This document shows, in pieces, positions 50,420 to 59,295 of a stretch of DNA of 64,000 nt. A program made the translations under genes and the position numbers. The DNA is from Pseudomonadales bacterium (GTDB taxonomy: Bacteria > Pseudomonadota > Gammaproteobacteria > Pseudomonadales > Pseudohongiellaceae). Each line of letters starts with the position of its first letter. The first letter of the stretch is position 1. The notes beneath the pieces were generated by a model. It saw only the letters and a list, made by a program, of their open reading frames with translations, did no database searches and was not told where the DNA came from. The stretch covers positions 86,103-150,102 of the forward strand of contig JAJDYJ010000039.1 in NCBI GenBank assembly GCA_022822865.1, in the 5' to 3' direction.

Positions 50420-50424
50420 GGCGC

Positions 50425-51498
50425 TCAATGTACGGCGGCGGAAGCCTCGCGTAAAGGCAGGCAGATGCGGGCGATGAAAAGATCGTCCTCGCGGCAGGTC
50501 TGCAAGGTGGCTTCGTCGCCGTAGCGATTCTTCAGCCGCTGGCGCAGGCTGATCAGCCCGATGCCGGTGCCCTGGCGCTTGTGCCCGAGCTCGTCGAGCG
50601 GATTGCTGATCTCGATATGCAGCCGGCCGTCGTCCGCCCCGGCCCGCAGTTTCAGGCAGCCGCCTTCGATGCAACTGTCGATGCCGTGCTTGATGGCGTT
50701 TTCCACCAGCGGGAACAGCATCAGCGACGGCACCGGAGTACCCAGCAATTCCTCCGCCGCCTCGATATCGGTGCAGAGCCGTTCGCCGAAGCGCTCGCGC
50801 TCGATGCTCAGGTAGTTCTGTACGTGTTCGAGTTCCGCCCCGAGCGTGGCCGTCGGCCGGTCGCCGTAGGCCACGCTGTAACGCAGGAAATCCGCCAGCC
50901 GTACGCAAAAGTTGCGGGCCTGGGCCGGTTCGGATTCGGTAATGTTGGCCAGCGCGTTCAGCGCGTTGAACAGGAAATGCGGATGGATCGTGGCGCGCAG
51001 GGCGCGCAATTCGGCCTTGCTCGTCAGCAGTTCCTGTTGCAGGGCCTGTTGTTCGAGATCGCGGCCTCGCTGCAGGGCGATGAGGAGGTAGTGCAGGAGC
51101 ACGAAAAATTCGAACTGGCCGGTGAAAACGATCAGATTGCTGAACAGGCCTTCGGAAAAATACTCCAGATAGGGGACGGAATCGGATAGCGAATCGAGAA
51201 CCAGTGCGTAACCGCGGCCGAGCAGCGCCCAGATCAGCGCCATGGCCAGCAGGATCCACGATTGCGCGGCGATCACCCTGGTCCAGGCGCCGCGGTCGAG
51301 CGGCAGCGTGCGGCACATGTAATAGTTCGGGATCAGGAAAAACAGCCACAGAACGTAAGTCGGCGCGAACAGCGCCAATCCATGCCCGAGCGGAACATCG
51401 GCGATATCGCTGACAAGCGCGGACAGGCCGGCGCTGAACAAGGCCCAGCCAACCAGCATCGCGATTACGCGATTGGGTGTCTTGAACAATGGATACAT
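50425..51498 (-). CDS. LytS/YehU-type sensor histidine kinase
   Basis: The 357-residue membrane kinase has four TM segments in residues about 10-150 and a His_kinase (PF06580-type) core: TIHPHFLFNALNALANI with the phospho-accepting His, LRYSVAYGD and LMLFPLVENAIKHGID (N-box), and GTGIGLISLRQRL (G-box). It lacks a separate sensor domain, so signals are probably read in the membrane. It lies 25 bp downstream of the LiaF-like gene and next to the LytTR regulator. The pair resembles LiaSR-type envelope stress systems, though the kinase is of the LytS class. Confidence 0.9.
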   Translation of the reverse strand: MYPLFKTPNRVIAMLVGWALFSAGLSALVSDIADVPLGHGLALFAPTYVLWLFFLIPNYYMCRTLPLDRGAWTRVIAAQSWILLAMALIWALLGRGYALVLDSLSDSVPYLEYFSEGLFSNLIVFTGQFEFFVLLHYLLIALQRGRDLEQQALQQELLTSKAELRALRATIHPHFLFNALNALANITESEPAQARNFCVRLADFLRYSVAYGDRPTATLGAELEHVQNYLSIERERFGERLCTDIEAAEELLGTPVPSLMLFPLVENAIKHGIDSCIEGGCLKLRAGADDGRLHIEISNPLDELGHKRQGTGIGLISLRQRLKNRYGDEATLQTCREDDLFIARICLPLREASAAVH

Positions 51499-51523
51499 GA
51501 GATTCCCGAAGAGGCCGGATCGC

Positions 51524-52273
51524 TTAGTTCCGGATTTCGCCCCCGCCCATCAACGCGAGTCCCGTCACCACCAGGGTCTTTGACGGCAGGTTCAACTCTT
51601 CCGCCATATCCCGCGTCTTGTTGCTGTAACCGCCCATGATACACATGGCGCCGCTCTTCTCGACTTTCCAGTTGGCGGGCACGGTGATTTCTATGCCGCC
51701 CATGATGCAATACAGGCTCAATTCCATTGAGTCGCCTTCCATGTCGGCATCCGAGAAATCGATTTCGTATCCGCCCCAGATTGCCATGACTTCGCCGCCC
51801 TTGAGCTGTTTCGAGTGGTAGTTCAACTCGCCGCCGCCCATGAATGCAAACAACTTGATTTCCTGCTGGTTCGGATCGAGTTCATCGTTACTGGTATTGA
51901 GGCTGCGGGGAAGGAGGTTGCGGGGGCTGACGAGGAAAAAGGCGACGGTGAGCAGGATCATGGGCGCCAGCATGTCGCCGAAGGACAGGCCGAGCAGCCC
52001 CATCTGGGAAATGACGAGGACCGCTCCGAAAAGCGTGAGCAGCCAGGCCATCAATGGCGCTTCGCGCCTGCCCGATCTGACGATCCAGAAGATTCCCGAG
52101 AGCGTGAGCAACCAGGGGATTGCGTTGAAGATCAGCCGGAAGAGCGTTCCTATCAGGTCGCGCAGGCCGATAAAGCTGAACAGTCCGACATTGGAAAGAA
52201 TCAGCAGGCCGGCGATTGCCACCAGGACATAAGCGACGGTTTTTCTGCTTTGCGGGGAATCAGGTTCGGACAT
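51524..52273 (-). CDS. LiaF-like membrane protein
   Basis: The 249-residue protein has about four TM segments in the first half (residues about 13-125), then a cytoplasmic or membrane-adjacent beta-rich domain with repeated G-G/M-G-G elements: FAFMGGGELNYHSKQLKGGE, VMAIWGGYEIDFSDADM, YCIMGGIEI and CIMGGYSNKT. This is the LiaF C-terminal signature (cell wall-active antibiotics response protein). In Gram-positive bacteria LiaF inhibits LiaS. Its position upstream of a kinase and LytTR regulator on the same strand supports a similar modulating role here. Confidence 0.8.
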   Translation of the reverse strand: MSEPDSPQSRKTVAYVLVAIAGLLILSNVGLFSFIGLRDLIGTLFRLIFNAIPWLLTLSGIFWIVRSGRREAPLMAWLLTLFGAVLVISQMGLLGLSFGDMLAPMILLTVAFFLVSPRNLLPRSLNTSNDELDPNQQEIKLFAFMGGGELNYHSKQLKGGEVMAIWGGYEIDFSDADMEGDSMELSLYCIMGGIEITVPANWKVEKSGAMCIMGGYSNKTRDMAEELNLPSKTLVVTGLALMGGGEIRN

Positions 52274-52540
52274 AGGCTGCCTCCTGTTTTTTCCGGCTTG
52301 ACGGCAAGCCTACCCCGCGCCGCCCGCCGCGGTTTGGGCGATTCGGTGAACGCCCCCATATTCTCGGTGAAGCGCGTAATGGGACCGCACCCCCGGCCGC
52401 TCGTTATTGACCGAGCCGGCGCCGCCGTTCGGAGAAAATCACAATTCAAGCTCAACAGGCGACTGTAGTATGCGCCTCAACCGTATCAACAGGTAACTTT
52501 CCAGTAAAAGAGGACGTTTGAGCAAATGGGAGATACAGTC

Positions 52541-52693
52541 ATGCATTATCGATATCACCATTTTTATCAGCCCATAGCCCGTTTCGTGAACCGGCTCTCG
52601 CCCATTGCGAAAACTGCTGTGACCATCGCTCAGATCTTGCTGATCCTGGGGATGGTGGCGTTCGAACTGTCCAGGCTCACGGGGGGTATGTAG
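52541..52693 (+). CDS. Possible small single-pass membrane protein, 50 residues
   Basis: The short frame begins at ATG 52541 with GGGAGA 7 bases upstream (52528-52533), and ends at TAG 52691-52693. The product starts MHYRYHHFYQPIARFVNRLS and has one hydrophobic helix (TAVTIAQILLILGMVAFEL). A strong GC-rich hairpin follows the stop at once. No homologue is known to me. An in-frame ATG at 52526 would add 5 residues but with a worse-spaced ribosome binding site. It sits alone between the LiaF-like gene and phoD, and the 267-bp stretch 52274-52540 upstream shows no clear gene. Confidence 0.45.
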   Translation: MHYRYHHFYQPIARFVNRLSPIAKTAVTIAQILLILGMVAFELSRLTGGM

Positions 52694-52713
52694 GGGCGGC
52701 GAATGCGCCGCCC
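52694..52713 (+). terminator. GC-rich hairpin after small membrane protein frame
   Basis: GGGCGGCG, loop AATG, CGCCGCCC forms an 8-bp perfect stem directly after the stop codon of the 50-residue frame. No T-run follows. It may be a terminator or a dispersed palindromic repeat. Confidence 0.4.
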
Positions 52714-52813
52714 GCCCGCCGGCCGCGCAATTCGGCTAGGCTGATCTGACACATGGGGGTAACATCCCTCGAATAACATGTGCCACCAGTCTATCGTTGC
52801 ACGGAGTTGCGCC

Positions 52814-54388
52814 ATGCGAATCCCGAGTTCTCGCCGCCGTATCTCACGGCGCCATTTTCTTGCCCATTCAACCCACCTGTACGCGGCGCTGGCCCTCGGC
52901 GCCCTGCCGGCGCTGGCCCATGGCGCCGCCCGCCGGGTCAACAGTCTGCCGGAAGATCCGTTTTACCTCGGCGTGGCCTCGGGCGATCCCGGGCCCGATT
53001 CGGTGATCCTCTGGACGCGGCTCGATCCGGCCGTGCTGCGCCAGGCCGGACTTGACATGGATGTCCTGCAAATCGATTACGAAGTCGCCGCCGATGCCGG
53101 ATTTTCGCGCATTGAGCGGAGCGGCAGCGTCGCCGCGGCGCCCGAACTCGGTCATTCCGCCCACGCCGACGTGCGCGGCCTGCGGCCCGGCGCGGAATAT
53201 TTCTATCGCTGGCGCATCGGCGGCATTGCCAGCCCGGCGGGCCGTACGCGCACCGCCGCCTCCGGCGCCGACGACGTCGACCGTCTCCGCTTCGCCTTCG
53301 CCTCCTGTCAGCAATACGAACATGGCTATTACACCGCCTATCGGCACATGGCCGACGAACAGTTCGATCTCATCGTCCATCTGGGCGACTACATCTACGA
53401 AAGTTCCTGGGGCGAGAATCTGGTGCGGCGCCACGAGGGACCGGAAATCCAGACCCTGGCGGACTATCGCGCGCGTTACGAGACCTATCGTTCCGACCCC
53501 GACCTGCAAGCGGCGCATGCCTCGGCGCCCTGGGCGGTGACCTGGGACGATCATGAAGTCGACAACAATTACGCGGCGATGATCGCCGAAGACGAGCAGA
53601 CTCCGGAACAGTTGCTGATCCGCCGCAGCGCAGCGTATCAGACCTGGTACGAATTCATGCCCGTGCGCCTGCCGGTGGGCCGGCAGGGTCCGGACATGCC
53701 GATTCACCGGCGCCTGCGTTTCGGCAAGTTGCTGGAAATGAGCGTTCTCGATACACGGCAGTACCGCAGCGACCAGGCTTGCGGCGACGGCCGCCGGCCG
53801 AGCTGCGCCGAACACCAGGATCCTTCGCGCACCCTGCTTGGCCGCGCCCAGAAACAATGGCTGCTCGACAGTCTCGGCAGCGCCGATGCGCGCTGGAACG
53901 TGCTGGCGCAACAGATCATGATGGCCGGCCTGCGTTCCGTCGGCGACAACGGCGAGCAACTCTGGCCGATGGACATCTGGGACGGCTATCCCTTTGAGCG
54001 GCAGGAGTTGCTGCAGGCGCTGGCCGACGCCGGCACGCCGAATCCGGTGGTGATCACCGGCGATATCCATTCGCATTGGGCGGCGGAATTGAAACTCGAT
54101 TTCGACGATCCGGCGTCACCCGTCGTCGGCACGGAGTTCGTCGGCTCTTCGATCAGTTCCGGCGGTGACGGCGAGGACAGCAACGACTACGGCGCGGCGC
54201 TGCTCGCCAACAATCCCCACGTGAAGTTCTACAACTCCCAGCGCGGCTACGTCGCGAACACGATCACGCCGGCGCAATGGCGCGCGGATTTCAAGGTGCT
54301 GCCGCGGGTGACCGTCGCCGGAGAACCGATCGCCATCCGCCGGTCTTATGTCGTGGAAGACGGAGACCCGCGCTTGCAGGATGCTTGA
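52814..54388 (+). CDS. phoD: PhoD-like alkaline phosphatase/phosphodiesterase
   Basis: The 524-residue enzyme starts with a Tat signal (SSRRRISRRHFLAHSTHLYA), expected for PhoD, which folds with Ca and Fe before export. After a fibronectin-like N-terminal domain (FYLGVASGDPGPDSVILWTR), the phosphatase core shows FASCQQYEHGYYTAYRHMAD, IVHLGDYIYESSW, VTWDDHEVDNNY, VLDTRQYRSDQACG, and VITGDIHSHWAAEL, which together supply the metal ligands. It releases phosphate from organic esters in the periplasm. CGGAG lies 8 bases before the ATG at 52814. No PhoB box was identified. Confidence 0.9.
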   Translation: MRIPSSRRRISRRHFLAHSTHLYAALALGALPALAHGAARRVNSLPEDPFYLGVASGDPGPDSVILWTRLDPAVLRQAGLDMDVLQIDYEVAADAGFSRIERSGSVAAAPELGHSAHADVRGLRPGAEYFYRWRIGGIASPAGRTRTAASGADDVDRLRFAFASCQQYEHGYYTAYRHMADEQFDLIVHLGDYIYESSWGENLVRRHEGPEIQTLADYRARYETYRSDPDLQAAHASAPWAVTWDDHEVDNNYAAMIAEDEQTPEQLLIRRSAAYQTWYEFMPVRLPVGRQGPDMPIHRRLRFGKLLEMSVLDTRQYRSDQACGDGRRPSCAEHQDPSRTLLGRAQKQWLLDSLGSADARWNVLAQQIMMAGLRSVGDNGEQLWPMDIWDGYPFERQELLQALADAGTPNPVVITGDIHSHWAAELKLDFDDPASPVVGTEFVGSSISSGGDGEDSNDYGAALLANNPHVKFYNSQRGYVANTITPAQWRADFKVLPRVTVAGEPIAIRRSYVVEDGDPRLQDA

Positions 54389-54472
54389 GCCTAACGGGAA
54401 TTCTGTCGGTTTGTACATGCCGTCCTTGGCGCGGCATTGGTGGCATCGACTACCCACAGCCTGGCCAGTCCG

Positions 54473-54495
54473 GCCACCGAGCGCAGCTCGGTGGC
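54473..54495. repeat. Intergenic hairpins between phoD and modC
   Basis: GCCACCGAGC-GCA-GCTCGGTGGC is a perfect 10-bp stem. A second hairpin, CGAAAAGC-GTT-GCTTTTCG, lies at 54565-54583. The 219-bp gap between phoD and modC (convergent) has no supported gene. Either hairpin could help terminate one of the two transcripts. Confidence 0.5.
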
Positions 54496-54607
54496 GCTCG
54501 GCCTGCGCACGAAGCTGACGCTTCATAATCGCTTGTCCTCGCCCATGGTCAGTCGTTCGGTCCTCGAAAAGCGTTGCTTTTCGTCGGCTGCGCCGACCGG
54601 GCCTCAC

Positions 54608-55678
54608 CTATTGCAGGATCGCCACGGATTTGATTTCGGCGTAAATCGCCCTGCCAGGCGCCAGTTCCAGCCGACGCGCCGATTTGCGCGACACTCGTGA
54701 CAGCAGCCTGGTGCTTTCGCCGACCCGCAGATGCACCATGCACATGGCGGTGTCGGGAGATTCCTCTATCCGCTCCACCGTGGCGGGCAAGCGGTTGAGA
54801 ATGCTCGAATGCGCCTCTTCCGCATGACTCAGACTGATGTCGCGGGCGAGAATGCGCAACCTGACCAGGCCGCCTATCGCAACGCCCGGATCGGGAATGA
54901 GCATCCGGCCGTCGGCGTAGGCCGCTTCCGCCAGGTTCCAGTCCGCGTCATGGCCGGTGATCGTGGTTTCGAGCACCACGCCGCTTTCTCCGGCCGCGTT
55001 GACCGGCAGTTGCCGCGACGCCATCAGGTCGGTGACCGAGCCGCGCGCGATGCATTTCCCATGGTCCAGCACGAGCACATGGGCCGCAAGCCGGGCGACT
55101 TCGTCGGGTGAGTGCGTGACATAGACGATGGGACAATCGAGTTCTTCCGGCAGGCGCTGGAGATAGGGAAGCAACTCCTGTTTGCGCGCCACATCGAGCG
55201 CCGACAGCGGTTCGTCGAGCAACAGCAGGCGCGGTTTGCTCAACAAGGCCCGGGCCAGCGCGACGCGCTGCCGCTCGCCGCCCGACAACTGCCGCGGGAA
55301 CTTGTCGAGCAGATGCTCGATGCCGAGCAACTTTACGGCGTCCGCCGTATCGGCGCCGTCGCCGGGATCCCGGCCGTAGTGAAGATTCCGCCGCGCGCTG
55401 AGATGGGGCAGCAGGCTGCTGTCCTGGAATACGTAGCCGATGCGGCGCAGATGCGTCGGCATGAAACGGTTTTCGTCCTGCCAGACTTCGCCATCGACCG
55501 TCAGCCGCGCGTCTTGCGGGCGGTCGAGTCCCGCCAGGCAGCGCAGCAAGGTGGTCTTGCCCGACCCGGATGCGCCGAATACACAGGTGATTCCCGCCGC
55601 CGGAATCTCCGCATCCAGGTCAAGCTGAAAGCGGCCGCCCGCGGGCTGCGCCATCGTGTAGAAAATGCGCGCCTGCAA
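54608..55678 (-). CDS. modC: Molybdate ABC transporter ATP-binding protein
   Basis: The 356-residue ATPase has the Walker A motif (VFGASGSGKTTLLRCLAGLD), Q-loop (GYVFQDSSLLPHLSARRN), signature LSGGERQRVALARALL, Walker B LLLLDEPLSALD and H-loop (VTHSPDE). The C-terminal TOBE/Mop domain (VRLRILARDISLSHAEE, ERIEESPDTAMCMVHLRVGE) marks it as molybdate-type. The start is a TTG (55678) with GGAAG about 8 bases upstream; the ATG at 55654 would lose the first beta strand. It is downstream of modB by 4 bases in the modA-modB-modC operon on this strand. It energises molybdate import for molybdoenzymes. Confidence 0.93.
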   Translation of the reverse strand: MQARIFYTMAQPAGGRFQLDLDAEIPAAGITCVFGASGSGKTTLLRCLAGLDRPQDARLTVDGEVWQDENRFMPTHLRRIGYVFQDSSLLPHLSARRNLHYGRDPGDGADTADAVKLLGIEHLLDKFPRQLSGGERQRVALARALLSKPRLLLLDEPLSALDVARKQELLPYLQRLPEELDCPIVYVTHSPDEVARLAAHVLVLDHGKCIARGSVTDLMASRQLPVNAAGESGVVLETTITGHDADWNLAEAAYADGRMLIPDPGVAIGGLVRLRILARDISLSHAEEAHSSILNRLPATVERIEESPDTAMCMVHLRVGESTRLLSRVSRKSARRLELAPGRAIYAEIKSVAILQ

Positions 55679-55682
55679 GGAC

Positions 55683-56378
55683 TTAGCTTCCGAATCTCAT
55701 GCCGGGAATGGCATGGCGCCCGATCGAACCGTACACGACCAGCAGCACGAGGAAGGAGAAAACGACCATGGCGCCCGCCAGCCAGTGTGCCTCGCCGAAT
55801 TGCAGCGCCTCGACCTGTTCGTAGATCTGCACCGAAACCACCCGGGTCTCGCCGGGAATATTGCCCCCAATCATGAGGACGACGCCGAATTCGCCGACCG
55901 TATGGGCGAAACCGAGAATCGAGCCACTGATGAATCCCGGCCGCGCCAGCGGGATGGCGACGGTGAAGAATCGCCGCCAGGGGCCCGCGCCGAAAGTCGC
56001 CGCGACTTCCAGCGGGCCGTCGCCCATGGCGTGAAATGCGTTCTGGATCGGCTGCACGACGAAGGGCAGGGAATAGAGGATCGAGCCGATGACCAGGCCT
56101 TCGAAGGTAAACGCGAGACTGCCCAGCCCGAGCGCCCCGGTCAGTTGGCCGATCGGGCCGGCGGGAGCCAGGGCGAGCAGGAGATAGAAACCGAGCACCG
56201 TGGGAGGCAGCACCAGCGGCAGGGCGACGATGGCGGCCACCGGGCCGCGCAGCCAGGAATGCGTGCGCGAAAGCCACCACGCCAGCGGCGTGCCGATCAG
56301 CAGCAGGAGCAAGGTCGCGGTCGTGGCCAGGCGCAGGGTCAGCCAGATGGCCTGCAGGTTATCCGGCGAGAACATCAC
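55683..56378 (-). CDS. modB: Molybdate ABC transporter permease
   Basis: The 231-residue permease has about five membrane segments and the ABC permease EAA-like loop [23 protein letters not shown], which couples to ModC. The opening [43 protein letters not shown] and the end [10 protein letters not shown] are typical of ModB/CysU-type molybdate permeases. Its start overlaps the modA stop (ATGA), and modC follows 4 bases later. Confidence 0.92.
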   Translation of the reverse strand: MMFSPDNLQAIWLTLRLATTATLLLLLIGTPLAWWLSRTHSWLRGPVAAIVALPLVLPPTVLGFYLLLALAPAGPIGQLTGALGLGSLAFTFEGLVIGSILYSLPFVVQPIQNAFHAMGDGPLEVAATFGAGPWRRFFTVAIPLARPGFISGSILGFAHTVGEFGVVLMIGGNIPGETRVVSVQIYEQVEALQFGEAHWLAGAMVVFSFLVLLVVYGSIGRHAIPGMRFGS

Positions 56379-57130
56379 GGTTCGGCATCGTCCATGGTAT
56401 AGCCGAAACTGTATATGATGCGGCGCGCCTCGGGGCCGCGCAGAAACTCGAGAAAGGCGCCGGCGGCGGCGTTCTCCTCGTTCAGCAACACGGCATATTG
56501 GCGGATCGGCGAGTGCAGTTCAGCCGGCACGAGCCAGCCCGAGCCCTGCTCGATGACGCCGTTCCTCCCCACCTGGGACAGCGCGACGAATCCGAGCGGC
56601 GCATTGCCCGTGGCGACGAACTGGTAAGCCTGGGAAATGTTCTCGCCCATGATCAGGCTGTCGGCGAGTTGCTCGCCCAGGCCGAGATTGTCGATCGCTT
56701 CCCGGGCGGCAAGGCCGTATGGGGCGAGCCTGGGGTTCGCCAGGGCGATCTTGCCGCCGGCGTTCGCGGTCAGCGATTCGCCGGTAATCGCGAGTGACGG
56801 CTCCGCAGTCCAGAGCACCAGGCGTCCGATTGCATACGCCCGCAGGCTTTCCGCCACGGCAAGTCCTTCTTCGGCCAATAACTGCGGTTTTTCCCGGTCC
56901 GCGGACAGAAAGGCGTCGAACGGCGCGCCGTTTTGCACCTGGGCGTAAAACCTCGCCGAAGAGCCGAAGACAAGTTCGATTTCATGCGGCTGCAGCAATT
57001 CGAACTGCTCGACGAGCATTTCCGCCGACCGCGAAAAATTCGCCGCGACCGCGACCCGGGCCTCGTCCGCAAGCGCCGGCGCGAAGCCCGAGGCGAACAG
57101 GATCGAAAATGAAAGTACGCGAGTGAACAT
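56375..57130 (-). CDS. modA: Molybdate-binding periplasmic protein
   Basis: The 251-residue substrate-binding protein has a signal peptide ([20 protein letters not shown]) and family marks [52 protein letters not shown] and [20 protein letters not shown], which match ModA/tungstate-binding proteins. [20 protein letters not shown] is the second conserved region that closes around the oxyanion. ATG 57130 is chosen for the signal peptide; ATG 57157 is possible. The operon leader contains a hairpin (57164-57180). A ModE-type operator was not found by eye. Confidence 0.9.
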   Translation of the reverse strand: MFTRVLSFSILFASGFAPALADEARVAVAANFSRSAEMLVEQFELLQPHEIELVFGSSARFYAQVQNGAPFDAFLSADREKPQLLAEEGLAVAESLRAYAIGRLVLWTAEPSLAITGESLTANAGGKIALANPRLAPYGLAAREAIDNLGLGEQLADSLIMGENISQAYQFVATGNAPLGFVALSQVGRNGVIEQGSGWLVPAELHSPIRQYAVLLNEENAAAGAFLEFLRGPEARRIIYSFGYTMDDAEP

Positions 57131-57163
57131 TTGCAAATGGCGCCTCAGCAAGGGCATTTATAA

Positions 57164-57180
57164 CCCGCGAGCTTCGCGGG
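57164..57180 (-). terminator. Hairpin between amidotransferase and modA genes
   Basis: On the minus strand, CCCGCGA-AGC-TCGCGGG is a 7-bp stem followed by TTATAAAT. It lies after the amidotransferase stop and before modA, so it could terminate the former or act in the modA leader. The downstream bases are only moderately T-rich. Confidence 0.4.
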
Positions 57181-57206
57181 GAGCAATAATCGAGCCCTCG
57201 GGCGCC

Positions 57207-57956
57207 TCAAGCCTGGGATTGATCCCGGTAGCGGGCGACAAATCGGCGCAGAATCTCGTGGGCCTCCGGCGTGTGTTCAACGCGGATGCGGTCGGAAAGG
57301 GCCTTGGCGGCTTCGGGCGGAAAGTAGCCATGATGCTTGTACGCGTTGATGCGCACGTCGAATCCCTCGAAATCGCCCTCGGGATGGAACTGGGTGGCAT
57401 AGACATTGTTGCCGACGCGAAACATCTGCACCGGGCACAGCGTTCCACGCGCCAGCAGGGTGCTGCCCGGAGGCGTCTCGTCGCAGGCTTCCTTGTGGCC
57501 GACCAGCACCCGGATTATGGAAGGCATTCCCGCCAGTAGCGGGTCCTCGCGTCCGGCTCCCGTAATCTCGATATCGATTCCGCCGACGTCCTCGGCGTAT
57601 TTCCCGGAAATCCCCGCCCCCATATGGTTGCCGAGCAGTCCGTTGCCTGAACAGCAGCCGAGAAATGGGAAATCGCGGTCTATGACCTCGTCGAGCAGGC
57701 GGCGGAAAAAATCCTCAATGGCGATTTGCAATTCCGACTTCCGGTCTGGCGGCGTACTCAGATCGAAAGGACTGCCGCCAACGATGATCGCCGCATAATC
57801 GCGCAGATCGACCTCCGGATCCGGCTCCCGTTCGAGCCGGATGCGATGCACCTGAGTCCGGTCGAGCCGCCCATATTGGCAAATCTTCCACAACTCGCCA
57901 TCGGCGGTGTCGTCCTCGGGTCGAAGTTGCAAAATCAGAAAGGGCTTGCTCATCAC
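57207..57956 (-). CDS. Class I glutamine amidotransferase-like protein
   Basis: The 249-residue protein has the class I amidotransferase fold with a nucleophile elbow FPFLGCCSGNGLLGNHMG (Cys in G-C-C-S-G-N-G) and a His-Glu pair in YATQFHPEGDFEGFD. It is a stand-alone glutaminase-like domain of the GMP-synthase-like group, with no synthetase partner nearby. It may deglutamylate or hydrolyse gamma-glutamyl compounds, as PuuD-like proteins do. It is divergent from the lytic transglycosylase gene and upstream of the mod operon on the same strand, separated by 76 bp with a hairpin. Confidence 0.8.
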   Translation of the reverse strand: MMSKPFLILQLRPEDDTADGELWKICQYGRLDRTQVHRIRLEREPDPEVDLRDYAAIIVGGSPFDLSTPPDRKSELQIAIEDFFRRLLDEVIDRDFPFLGCCSGNGLLGNHMGAGISGKYAEDVGGIDIEITGAGREDPLLAGMPSIIRVLVGHKEACDETPPGSTLLARGTLCPVQMFRVGNNVYATQFHPEGDFEGFDVRINAYKHHGYFPPEAAKALSDRIRVEHTPEAHEILRRFVARYRDQSQA

Positions 57957-58072
57957 CTTGACCGCAAAGTTCCCAACTGCGGCATTTTGTGGATTTTTCG
58001 CGCATAGTCAATCCAGGAAAAAATTTCGAGGCCACAAAACCATGGCGCGCTCGGTGGCAACATCGAGGCCGG

Positions 58073-59266
58073 ATGAATTATCATTCCGCCATGTTTCGGA
58101 TCGCCCTCCTGATTTTTGCTTTTTTATTGCCGCTGTCGGGTCAGGCGCAGGAGCAGACGTTTGCCGAGTGGCTCGAAGAATTGCGGGCCGAGGCGCTTGC
58201 GCTGGGCGTCAGCGCGGAAACCTTGACCGCCCTCGATGGCATCGCTCCGCTGGAGCGCGTGCTGGAGCTTGACGGTTCCCAGCCCGAATTCGTGCAGACG
58301 TTCACGCGCTATATCGAATTGCGCGTTACTCCCAACCAGATTGCCCGCGGCCAGGCGCTTTTGCGCGAACATGCGGCCCTGCTTGGCGACGTGCAGGCGC
58401 GTTACGGCATCCAGCCGCATTATCTGGTCGCCTTCTGGGCCATCGAGAGCAATTTCGGCAGCGCCACCGGGGGATTCTCGGTGCTTGAGGCGCTCGCCAC
58501 CCTGGCCTACGACCCGCGCCGGGCGGAGTTCTTCCGGGAACAGTTGCTGACGGCGCTCCAGATCATCGACGACGGCCATATTCCGGCTGAGCGCATGACC
58601 GGCTCCTGGGCGGGCGCCATGGGGCAATTGCAATTTCTGCCGACGGTGTTCAGGAACTACGCGGTCGACGGCGACGGCGACAACCGCGCCGATATCTGGA
58701 ACAGCCTGCCCGACGTGTTCTATTCCGCTGCCAATTTCATCAGCCAGTCGGGCTGGCGCGGCGACGAGCGCTGGGGCAGGGAGGTGCTGTTGCCCGAGGA
58801 CTTCGACTATTCGCTGGTCGGCACGCGCAACCTGAAGCCGCTTGCCGAGTGGCGTGAAATGGGACTGCGCACAGTCGCCGGCGAGCCGATTCCGGTGGCG
58901 GACATGCGGGCGGCCGTGGCATTGCCCGCCGGCGCCGCCGGCCCGGCATTCCTGACTTACAACAACTTTCGCGTGACCATGTTGTACAACCCGTCGGTTT
59001 TCTACGCGATCACCGTGGGCTATCTGGCAGACCGCTTTACCGGCGCCCCCGCCATCGCGCATATGCCCGTAAACGAAACCGCCCTGAGCCGGGTGCAGGT
59101 CGAGGAATTGCAGGAATTGCTCAACGGCCGCGGCTTCGACTCCGGCGAACCCGATGGCCGCGTCGGTTCCCGCACCAGGGCTGCGATCCGTGGGTACCAG
59201 TCGGAACAAGGCCTGATCCCCGACGGCCACGCCTCGATGGAATTGCTCGACAGATTGCGCGATTGA
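58073..59266 (+). CDS. Lytic murein transglycosylase, MltB family, with peptidoglycan-binding domain
   Basis: The 397-residue protein has an N-terminal hydrophobic signal (MFRIALLIFAFLLPLSGQAQ), a catalytic domain with the Glu in AFWAIESNFGSATGGF, GSWAGAMGQLQFLPTVFRNY and DIWNSLPDVFYSAANFI (all typical of MltB/Slt35), and a C-terminal PG_binding_1 domain (LSRVQVEELQELLNGRGFDS, DGRVGSRTRAAIRGYQ). It cleaves glycan strands with anhydromuropeptide formation during wall turnover. The start is ATG 58073 or 58091; the signal peptide fits both. There is no lipobox, so it is soluble periplasmic or loosely bound. Confidence 0.9.
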   Translation: MNYHSAMFRIALLIFAFLLPLSGQAQEQTFAEWLEELRAEALALGVSAETLTALDGIAPLERVLELDGSQPEFVQTFTRYIELRVTPNQIARGQALLREHAALLGDVQARYGIQPHYLVAFWAIESNFGSATGGFSVLEALATLAYDPRRAEFFREQLLTALQIIDDGHIPAERMTGSWAGAMGQLQFLPTVFRNYAVDGDGDNRADIWNSLPDVFYSAANFISQSGWRGDERWGREVLLPEDFDYSLVGTRNLKPLAEWREMGLRTVAGEPIPVADMRAAVALPAGAAGPAFLTYNNFRVTMLYNPSVFYAITVGYLADRFTGAPAIAHMPVNETALSRVQVEELQELLNGRGFDSGEPDGRVGSRTRAAIRGYQSEQGLIPDGHASMELLDRLRD

Positions 59267-59295
59267 ACCAGGGCATTCGCGCCAGACAGCCCCAG

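Noticed and set aside
50420..51349. N-terminal extension of the LytTR regulator frame
   Set aside because: It overlaps the histidine kinase gene in another frame and is Arg/Pro-rich without motifs.
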